From Treponema sp. (GTDB lineage: Bacteria; Spirochaetota; Spirochaetia; Treponematales; Breznakiellaceae), in assembly GCA_009785545.1 (NCBI GenBank), contig WQWD01000194.1, forward strand, positions 1-5,211: a stretch of 5,211 nucleotides of DNA. Direction: 5' to 3'. The notes under the pieces are model-generated. The model worked only from the letters and a program-made list of their open reading frames with translations, was not told the DNA's origin and made no database searches. The position numbers and the translations under genes are program-made. Below are positions 1 through 5,211 of the stretch, one piece after another; position 1 is the first letter of the stretch; every line of letters starts with the position of its first letter.

Positions 1-878
1 CAGCTTATGCGTCTCAAAATATTTCACCTGTGGCATTTCATCGTTCGTTAAGTGATTTGGGTTTTGGCTCACGAACTGGAGCCGGAAGCCCGGGAGAGAC
101 AGCCGGTTATTTCGCTCCTGTCTCGAGTTGGTCGGATCGTTCAAAACCAACAATTGCGTTTGGTCAGGAAATCGCCGTCTCCGCTTACCAGATACTTAAA
201 GCTACTTCTGCGATTGCGAATGACGGTATTTTGGTTCCTCCAAGGCTTGTGTCAAGAATCGTGTCTCCTGATGGCAGAACTTCATCGGAATGGGAATCGG
301 GCCCGAGCCGCCGTGTCATGAGTGCGGAGACAGCAAGAGCCATGCGCTCTTACATGGCAGATACGGCAAGAGTCGGCGCAATGGGTTGGCGTGCCGGAAT
401 GCCGGATTTATCAATCGGAGTAAAAACAGGAACCGCTCAAATGATTGATCCCTTAACTGGAAGATATTCAGACACCGATTTTATCGCAAGTTGTGTTGCT
501 CTGTTTCCCGCTGAAAATCCTTCACTTGTTCTTTACCTTGCGATTGTAAAACCTCAAGGGCATATTTTCGGAGCGAGGATTGCTGCTCCTGTGATTAGAG
601 AAGCTGCTGAAGCTATTGTCGCTTATTTCGGTATTCCTCGTGGACGTAATCCTCTTATTACTCATCCGTCATCGATTCATGTTCCGATGAGCAGCCTTCC
701 TGTTCTTAATGCTGTTGTTCCGGATTTTACCGGAGCCGCCAAGCGAATACTTCTGCCCCTTCTGTTACGTGACGATATAACCGTTGAGATTCACGGCGAC
801 GGCTGGGTCAGAGAACAATATCCGCCTGCCGGAACGCCGGTAACAGAAGGAATGACGCTTATTTTAGCGCTGGAGTAA
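1..878 (+). CDS. ftsI: Peptidoglycan D,D-transpeptidase FtsI/PBP2-type with C-terminal PASTA domain (5'-truncated)
   Basis: This is the C-terminal 291 codons of a class B penicillin-binding protein. The frame is open to the left edge (first full codon at 3), so the GTG at 30 is an internal Val. Such enzymes cross-link septal peptidoglycan on the outer face of the cytoplasmic membrane. Seen: SQN at visible residues 4-6 fits the SxN active-site motif. A stretch with LGFG, TG, PGE and W around residues 20-45 and then IAFGQ matches the FtsI core. The KTG motif (KTGTAQ, codons 423-431) lies about 137 residues after SQN, the spacing usual for this family. GARIAAPV closes the transpeptidase domain. 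The last ~54 residues, from VPDFTG through EQYPPAG to the end, form one PASTA domain, which in related proteins contacts peptidoglycan or beta-lactams. The catalytic SxxK Ser and N-terminal membrane anchor are outside the window. The gene ends in tandem stops TAA-TAG. A SpoVD/PbpB-like paralogue name is equally possible; the class assignment is firm. Confidence 0.93.
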   Translation, partial: AYASQNISPVAFHRSLSDLGFGSRTGAGSPGETAGYFAPVSSWSDRSKPTIAFGQEIAVSAYQILKATSAIANDGILVPPRLVSRIVSPDGRTSSEWESGPSRRVMSAETARAMRSYMADTARVGAMGWRAGMPDLSIGVKTGTAQMIDPLTGRYSDTDFIASCVALFPAENPSLVLYLAIVKPQGHIFGARIAAPVIREAAEAIVAYFGIPRGRNPLITHPSSIHVPMSSLPVLNAVVPDFTGAAKRILLPLLLRDDITVEIHGDGWVREQYPPAGTPVTEGMTLILALE

Positions 879-928
879 TAGGGCAGGCTGTAATTGATGA
901 TTTCTCCCCATTATGATAATCTCTTATA

Positions 929-2839
929 GTGTCAATGTCGTTTTGGAATAAAAACAAAGAAATTTTACAAAAACAATACGCTGGTCTTTTTGAAGAATTA
1001 ACAAAAAAAGACGATGACGATTTTTTGCCGGAAGATATAAAAATTGACACAGCTCATACAGGGCAGCCTACACTCAGCGTAAAAGGAATCAGCGTTCATT
1101 CACAGCGGGATCCAGAGAGGGAAGGAAAGCGCCTTGCGGACTCTGTTTGCGCCGAAACTGTCAATACAGAAAGAGGGGCAATTGTTGTACTTGGATTTGG
1201 CTTGGGGTACGCCGCTTTAGAGGCAGTCAAATTAGGGTGTTCTGTCATAATCGTAGAAAAACATAAAAGCCTGCTTTTAAAAGCTTTTGAACTAATCGAT
1301 TTTAGTGAATTTTTGAGCAAGAATCGGATTATGTTTATCGTAGGTGATTCCGGCGAAAGCATAACAGACGCTCTTGCGATTGCTTCTTCAATGATGTCCA
1401 AAAACATGACAGAGAAAAAGCAAGGCAGCAAACAGAAACCTTTTATTATCAGAAATAAAGCGCTTACTTGCCTTGATGAAGGGTGGTACAGATTTGTCGA
1501 GAAGAAAATTCATGCGTGGGCGATGAAGGATCAGGTTAATGCCGCCACGCAAAAGAAATTTGGACATCGTTGGACTCGGAATATTATGTGTAATTTAAAT
1601 GCGATCCGTGATTATCCCGGCGTTTCACGCCTTGCTATTCTTGCCGAAACCCCTTTCCCTGTTTTTCTTGCGGCGGCAGGCCCCGGTCTTGACAAGATAA
1701 AACCGCTGTTACGTGAAATACACGAAAGATGTATCATTGTCGCTGTCGATACAAGTTTACGCTTTTTTGTCCAAAACGGCATACAGCCTGATTTTGTTGT
1801 TGTTGTAGACCCTCAGTTTTGGAATAACCGCCACCTTGATCGCTGTGTCAATGAACATATTAGTTTAAAAACAATCCTTGTTGCGGAATCCGCCGTTTAT
1901 CCATCTGTATTGAATTTACCTTTCAAAAACAAGTTTCTTTGCGGTTCCATGTTTGCTTTAGGGACTTGGGTTGAAAATAAAGTTGATATAAAAGGCAGAT
2001 TGGGAGCCGGAGGTTCTGTGGCTACTACCGCATGGGATTTTGCTCGGATGATTGGCTGCGGTCAAATTTGGATATCAGGGCTTGATCTTGCCTATCCCGG
2101 TTACAAAACGCATTTTCGTGGAGCCCGTTTTGAAGCGCTTGCCAATTCTCAGGCAAACCGTTTTAATCCTGCGGAAAAGTGGGTTACTCACGCTCTTCGT
2201 GACGGAGTTCCGTTCAAAACAACTTCTGCCTCAGGCGGGGAGGTTTTGACTGATAAAAGGCTTTCCCTTTACTCAGCATGGTTTGAAAATCAATTTCGGC
2301 AGTATGCGCACGCACCCGGACAAATTGAAAACCTTGCGTTTTTTCAGGATGGCATGGCAATTACCGGGCTTAAATCTGCTGATATAAAAAATTTTCTTGA
2401 ACTTCCAAAACGCCGTGAAAAAATCGATCAATGTATCAATGCCGCTTTATCCAAAATAGAAAATGAATTTAACAATCACGAAACAAAACAAAAAAGAGAG
2501 CAAACTTTTGAAAGCTCAGTTTCCTTTTTAAATAATACCCTCGAAAACATACGGCACAATGCCGCCAAGGGAGCTGAAATTGCCCAAAACGCAATATCGG
2601 GTTCTTTGAATCTGAATCAGCAGGAAAAAATATTCAGAGAATTAGACGTGATTTTAAAATGTGTAACAGAAAACGAAGTAAAAGATATAATCGCTTTTTT
2701 ATTTCCTGCTCAGGAAGATAACAATTTAACGCCGGAAAAAAGAGAAGACAATTCATTCGAAGCTTGGCTGAAAAATAACTTGGAATTATTCACAGGTGTC
2801 TCTCAAGCGCTAACTTCTCTTATCAGCAAAAAAAATTAA
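929..2839 (+). CDS. Maf-family motility-associated putative glycosyltransferase (MAF_flag10/DUF115, MptE-like)
   Basis: A complete soluble protein of 634-636 residues with no signal peptide or membrane segment. The N-terminal part has a Rossmann-like strand-loop-helix with GFGLGY at residues 89-94 followed by IIVEKH. The central MAF_flag10 core is clear: AAAGPGLDK at 248-256, AVDTS at 272-276, PDFVVVVDPQ at 287-296, GAGGSVATTAWD at 359-370 and SGLDLAYPG at 383-391. The C-terminal ~140 residues are Lys/Glu/Asn-rich and look helical. Known for the family: Maf proteins are implicated in transfer of nonulosonic-type sugars to flagellin, and the core is distantly related to the archaeal pterin enzyme MptE, hence the alternative name. 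Flagellin as substrate is inference here; no flagellar gene is visible nearby. The start is GTG 929 or ATG 935: an in-frame TAA at 917-919 rules out anything earlier, and neither candidate has a Shine-Dalgarno. ATG 935 (MSFWNKNK) may be preferable. It lies 50 bases after ftsI with no terminator between, so co-transcription is plausible. Confidence 0.85.
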   Translation: MSMSFWNKNKEILQKQYAGLFEELTKKDDDDFLPEDIKIDTAHTGQPTLSVKGISVHSQRDPEREGKRLADSVCAETVNTERGAIVVLGFGLGYAALEAVKLGCSVIIVEKHKSLLLKAFELIDFSEFLSKNRIMFIVGDSGESITDALAIASSMMSKNMTEKKQGSKQKPFIIRNKALTCLDEGWYRFVEKKIHAWAMKDQVNAATQKKFGHRWTRNIMCNLNAIRDYPGVSRLAILAETPFPVFLAAAGPGLDKIKPLLREIHERCIIVAVDTSLRFFVQNGIQPDFVVVVDPQFWNNRHLDRCVNEHISLKTILVAESAVYPSVLNLPFKNKFLCGSMFALGTWVENKVDIKGRLGAGGSVATTAWDFARMIGCGQIWISGLDLAYPGYKTHFRGARFEALANSQANRFNPAEKWVTHALRDGVPFKTTSASGGEVLTDKRLSLYSAWFENQFRQYAHAPGQIENLAFFQDGMAITGLKSADIKNFLELPKRREKIDQCINAALSKIENEFNNHETKQKREQTFESSVSFLNNTLENIRHNAAKGAEIAQNAISGSLNLNQQEKIFRELDVILKCVTENEVKDIIAFLFPAQEDNNLTPEKREDNSFEAWLKNNLELFTGVSQALTSLISKKN

Positions 2840-2847
2840 ACAAAAAA

Positions 2848-2873
2848 ACCCGGAATGCGGGAACACTCCGGGT
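2848..2873 (-). terminator. Intrinsic terminator of the hppA transcript
   Basis: ACCCGGA (2848-2854) pairs perfectly with TCCGGGT (2867-2873). After one mismatch the stem extends by TG/CA (2856-2857 with 2864-2865), leaving a 6-nt loop. On the - strand the stem runs straight into a T tract (complement of A 2842-2847), then G and a further T-rich stretch reaching 2828. On the + strand the hairpin is followed by CAACAAATC with no U tract, so it acts in one direction. It sits about 150 nt past the hppA stop and only 8 bases beyond the Maf stop codon. Confidence 0.85.
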
Positions 2874-2896
2874 CAACAAATCATACTATAATGAGG

Positions 2897-2925
2897 CAAT
2901 TGCAAAACTTCAGTTTTTGCAATTG
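2897..2925 (+). terminator. Hairpin with T-rich tail, possible terminator of the Maf gene
   Basis: CAATTGCAAAA (2897-2907) is a perfect 11-bp inverted repeat with TTTTGCAATTG (2915-2925), separated by a 7-nt loop. On the + strand it is followed by TTTCTTT, giving a weak U-rich tail, so it is the best candidate terminator for the + strand transcript, 57 bases past the Maf stop. The stem is AT-rich, making it weaker than the hairpin at 2848-2873. On the - strand no U tract follows. It is also part of the palindrome cluster. Confidence 0.45.
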
Positions 2926-2938
2926 TTTCTTTAAAAAA

Positions 2939-2972
2939 TGCAATTTTGTAGCCCTTTGGGCGAAAAATTGCA
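2939..2972. repeat. Two-tier hairpin in the hppA 3' UTR
   Basis: TGCAATTTT (2939-2947) pairs with AAAATTGCA (2964-2972). Inside it, GCCC (2951-2954) pairs with GGGC (2958-2961) around a TTT loop, with a small internal asymmetric bulge of 3 and 2 nt between the tiers. Neither strand gives a strong U tract after the stem, so a terminator role is not supported. It is the second palindrome downstream of the hppA stop. Confidence 0.6.
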
Positions 2973-2973
2973 G

Positions 2974-3009
2974 AGCCTCTGCAAAACTAACCGAGTTTTG
3001 CAAGAGGCT
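2974..3009. repeat. Long stem-loop immediately downstream of hppA
   Basis: AGCCTCTGCAAAACT (2974-2988) pairs with AGTTTTGCAAGAGGCT (2994-3009) over 15 base pairs with a single bulged base and a 5-nt loop, the strongest fold in the window. It begins 14 bases beyond the hppA stop codon (3024-3026). On the - strand the stem is followed by CTGCAATTTTT, so a run of five T starts only several bases later; that makes it a poor intrinsic terminator but a plausible 3'-end stabiliser or a repeat-element arm. Confidence 0.65.
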
Positions 3010-3023
3010 AATGCCGCTTTAGC

Positions 3024-5211
3024 TTACATCAGTGAAAATGCAATTGTTACGCCGGCGAACACGATGGCGACTGTGGATGCAAGTACCATAACGTTGTTAA
3101 ATGACGGACCTGCAGTGTCTTTAAGCGGATCACCAACGGTGTCGCCAATGACAGCCGCTTTGTGTTGGTCGCTGCCCTTGCCGCCATGATTGCCGCGTTC
3201 TATGTATTTTTTCGCATTGTCCCACGCACCGCCGGAGTTGAGCATAAACACCGCTAGGGCAAAGCCGGCCAATACTGTTCCGGCAAGGAATCCAACAACA
3301 CCTGCCGCACCTAATATAACGCCGGCAAGAATTGGTGAGCCGATAACGATAAGAGTAGGAGCGATCATTTCTTTGAGTGCACTGCGTGTGCAAATGTCAA
3401 CACATTTTCCGTATTCTGCTTCAACACCGGGAGTGCCTTCCAGCAGCCCTTTAATTTCCCTAAACTGGCGTCTTACTTCATTGACGATGCCTTGCGCCGC
3501 TCGCTGTACGGCTGAGATACAAAGAGCGGAGAAATAAAATACCATCGCCGCACCGCATAAGAAACCAATCAAGACAGGCGGATTGATGATAGAGAGATTT
3601 AGCAGCTCACGTCCTGCTTCTTCAAGCTTGTTATTCACCAAGTTTACATAATTAACTAAAAGCACAAGAGCTGTAAAGGCGTTGGAAGCAATCGCAAAAC
3701 CTTTACCAGTGGCCGCTGTTGTATTTCCAAGAGAGTCAAGGGCGTCGGTGCGGTCACGTACTTCAGGGGGCATATTAGCCATCTGAGCTATACCGCCCGC
3801 ATTGTCCGCAACCGGGCCAAAGGCATCGGTAGCAAGGATAATGGCATTTGTGGCAAGCATGGCTACTGCGGCAAGTCCGATCCCATAAAGCCCTGCGTTA
3901 AAACTTGCGCCGCCGCCAGAAACAAAAAACGCTACCAATACAGCGCCTGATATAGCCAATATCGGTGCGGTAACAGATTTCATACCAAGAGACAACCCGC
4001 CGATTATCAGAGTGGCGGAACCTGTTTCACTTGATGCGGCCAGTTCCCGTGTCGGTTTAGAGGCATCTGAGGTATAATATTCTGTTATAAAGCTGATTAT
4101 AAAACCTGTGACAATACCTACAATTACTGCGCCAAAAATACCCCAAGAGTTTGTCACCATCAATTCGGCTCCTGACAACATCTGAGCAGCGCCATCCACC
4201 CCTTCATACACAGCTATTCTTGCTGTTTCTAAATTAGCGTTAGCAATAAATCGTATTACTGGAAGAGTTGCGATAGCCGCAAGGCCGCCCGCAATATATA
4301 TTCCCCTGCGCAGAGCGTTTAAGAGCGTCTTTTGGTCGGTGCTTTCTTTTGTTCGTACAAAAAATGTACCGACAATCGACATCAATACACCGATTACACA
4401 CACAACGATTGGAAGCAACATACCTGCAACACCGTATCCGGCGGCAAAACCTATGGCAACTGTCGCTACAAGCGCTCCAGAATTGGATTGATGAAGATCT
4501 GCGCCCATTCCGGCAACGTCACCTACATTGTCGCCTACGTTATCAGCGATAACAGCCGGGTTTCTTGGGTCATCTTCAGGGATTCCTGCTTCAACCTTAC
4601 CAACAAGGTCTGCGCCGACATCGGCCGCTTTGGTAAAAATACCGCCGCCGACACGGGCAAATACTGCCATAACCGAAACACCCATCCCGAACGTTATCAT
4701 AGTTTGTGCGATAACTTCATCGGAGGCGCCGAACGCAAACCTAAGAACAGTGTACCATACAATAACCTCGAGCACTTGGAATCCGTTGACAACAAAACCC
4801 ATGACTGTTCCCGATGAAAAGGCTACACGAAGCGATTTGTTCAGACCTTCAGAGGCAGCTTGAGCTGTGCGGACATTTGCCCTTGTAGCAACTTTTAATC
4901 CGATGATACCGCAAAGTCCGCAAATGAAACCGCCCGATAAAAAAGCGAAAGGTGTGAACGGGTTAACAAGAACACCGCCACTGGCTATTGAGAGCACCAA
5001 CAAAACCAAGAACATCCCGCCGAAAAAAATAGCAACCGTAGTGTACTGACGTTTTATATAAGCGTCAGCGCCTGCACGGATAGCTTTCGCAATCTTCTTC
5101 ATGACGTCATTACCCTCAGAGTACTTCATCACTTTGCGCCCTTGTAAGAAAGCAAACAAGAGCGCACAGGCCGCTCCTACGAAACCGACAAAAAACAGAT
5201 TTTCAACATTC
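3024..5211 (-). CDS. hppA: Membrane-bound ion-translocating pyrophosphatase, K+-dependent type (5' end just outside window)
   Basis: Hydrolyses PPi and couples this to Na+ and/or H+ transport across the cytoplasmic membrane. The frame is open to the right edge. The 17 codons upstream of the TTG at 5159 encode a hydrophobic first helix that aligns with the family N-terminus, so the TTG is not the start and only a few residues are missing. The 728 visible residues fit the usual 660-770. Catalytic signatures are intact (visible numbering): DVGADLVGKVE 197-207, DDPRNP and DNVGDNVGD 213-231, EYYTS ~377, TDAFGPVADNAGGI 461-474, GNTTAATGKG 495-504, NSGGAWDNAKKY 658-669, GDTVGDPLKD 689-698. The sequence is polytopic throughout. 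Ala499 and Gly502 in the GNTT motif are the residues that mark K+-dependent enzymes; K+-independent ones have Lys at the first. Oddly, the gate Glu expected after GADL is Gln241 and the Lys expected after GPS is Val709, so the pumped ion cannot be assigned. The promoter is outside the window. Confidence 0.95.
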   Translation of the reverse strand, partial: NVENLFFVGFVGAACALLFAFLQGRKVMKYSEGNDVMKKIAKAIRAGADAYIKRQYTTVAIFFGGMFLVLLVLSIASGGVLVNPFTPFAFLSGGFICGLCGIIGLKVATRANVRTAQAASEGLNKSLRVAFSSGTVMGFVVNGFQVLEVIVWYTVLRFAFGASDEVIAQTMITFGMGVSVMAVFARVGGGIFTKAADVGADLVGKVEAGIPEDDPRNPAVIADNVGDNVGDVAGMGADLHQSNSGALVATVAIGFAAGYGVAGMLLPIVVCVIGVLMSIVGTFFVRTKESTDQKTLLNALRRGIYIAGGLAAIATLPVIRFIANANLETARIAVYEGVDGAAQMLSGAELMVTNSWGIFGAVIVGIVTGFIISFITEYYTSDASKPTRELAASSETGSATLIIGGLSLGMKSVTAPILAISGAVLVAFFVSGGGASFNAGLYGIGLAAVAMLATNAIILATDAFGPVADNAGGIAQMANMPPEVRDRTDALDSLGNTTAATGKGFAIASNAFTALVLLVNYVNLVNNKLEEAGRELLNLSIINPPVLIGFLCGAAMVFYFSALCISAVQRAAQGIVNEVRRQFREIKGLLEGTPGVEAEYGKCVDICTRSALKEMIAPTLIVIGSPILAGVILGAAGVVGFLAGTVLAGFALAVFMLNSGGAWDNAKKYIERGNHGGKGSDQHKAAVIGDTVGDPLKDTAGPSFNNVMVLASTVAIVFAGVTIAFSLM

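Larger units (their letters stand above)
2893..3013. repeat. Cluster of related palindromes, REP/MITE-like extragenic repeat
   Basis: About 120 bases made almost entirely of inverted repeats. The arm TGCAAAA or its complement TTTTGCA (with near variants TGCAATTTT/AAAATTGCA) occurs six times in both orientations. Two of the palindromes share the layout GCAAAACT-loop-AGTTTTGC or close to it (2902-2920 and 2981-3001). The cluster is bounded by similar 10-mers, GAGGCAATTG at 2893 and GAGGCTAATG at 3004 (8 of 10 identical). There is no coding content. This organisation suits a dispersed extragenic repeat element; whether it recurs in the genome cannot be seen from one window. An alternative is simple mRNA 3'-end structure for the two convergent genes. 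Confidence 0.55.

Noticed and set aside
30..878. GTG at 30 as the start of a complete short protein
   Set aside because: The frame is open to the left edge, and the codons before it supply the SQN active-site motif of the transpeptidase, so the gene begins upstream of the window.
910..930. Small palindromes (ATTATGATAAT and ATAATCTCTTAT) before the Maf gene as an operator
   Set aside because: They are short, AT-only or nearly so, and expected by chance in an AT-rich spacer; no regulator gene is nearby.
1003..1009. A7 run near the start of the Maf gene as a phase-variation tract
   Set aside because: Seven adenines encoding Lys codons are common in such composition; the frame is intact and there is no longer homopolymer to support switching.
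1096..1431. 111-codon - strand frame inside the Maf gene
   Set aside because: It is the complement of the conserved Rossmann-like region and has no ribosome binding site or family resemblance.
2893..3013. CRISPR array
   Set aside because: The repeats are short, inverted relative to one another and not separated by uniform unique spacers.
2938..3189. Small + strand open frame running from the intergenic repeat into hppA
   Set aside because: Its first part is palindrome sequence and the rest is antisense to the hppA C-terminus; the product has no plausible composition or motif.
4332..4863. Open frames of 67-161 codons on the + strand over hppA
   Set aside because: They lie antisense to strongly conserved pyrophosphatase codons, overlap one another in different frames and show no recognisable protein motif or ribosome binding site.
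3024..5159. TTG at 5159 as the start of hppA
   Set aside because: Seventeen further in-frame codons up to the right edge encode a hydrophobic helix that fits the family's first transmembrane segment.

Overview
The window holds three protein genes and one structured intergenic region. Two genes are cut by the window edges. From left to right: (1) the 3' end of an FtsI/PBP2-type transpeptidase gene on the + strand, starting at the SxN motif and ending in a PASTA domain; (2) a complete + strand gene for a Maf-family (MAF_flag10/DUF115, 'MptE-like') putative glycosyltransferase, 50 bases downstream of the first; (3) a 184-base intergenic stretch packed with four hairpins, several sharing a TGCAAAA/TTTTGCA arm; (4) on the - strand, converging on the Maf gene, an almost complete membrane-bound ion-pumping pyrophosphatase (hppA) whose first few codons lie beyond the right edge.

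The organism is most likely a spirochaete, probably Treponema-like. This is inference from gene content and style: a class B PBP with a C-terminal PASTA domain, a Maf-type protein (the family is tied to flagellin glycosylation, and treponemal flagellins are known to be glycosylated), a K+-dependent-type membrane pyrophosphatase, moderate base composition, and weak or absent Shine-Dalgarno signals. No rRNA or lineage marker is present, so a clostridial or other flagellated anaerobe cannot be excluded.

The + strand pair (peptidoglycan cross-linking at division, then a putative flagellar sugar transferase) could be co-transcribed, since no terminator is visible between them. The pyrophosphatase is a separate unit using PPi to pump cations. 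Its intrinsic terminator lies far downstream, against the Maf stop codon, so its mRNA should carry a folded 3' UTR of about 180 nt.

Nothing here is a clearly new defence or mobile system. The two points most worth a second look are the pyrophosphatase, where the conserved gate Glu and its partner Lys are replaced by Gln and Val, and the palindrome cluster downstream of it, which looks like a dispersed extragenic repeat.
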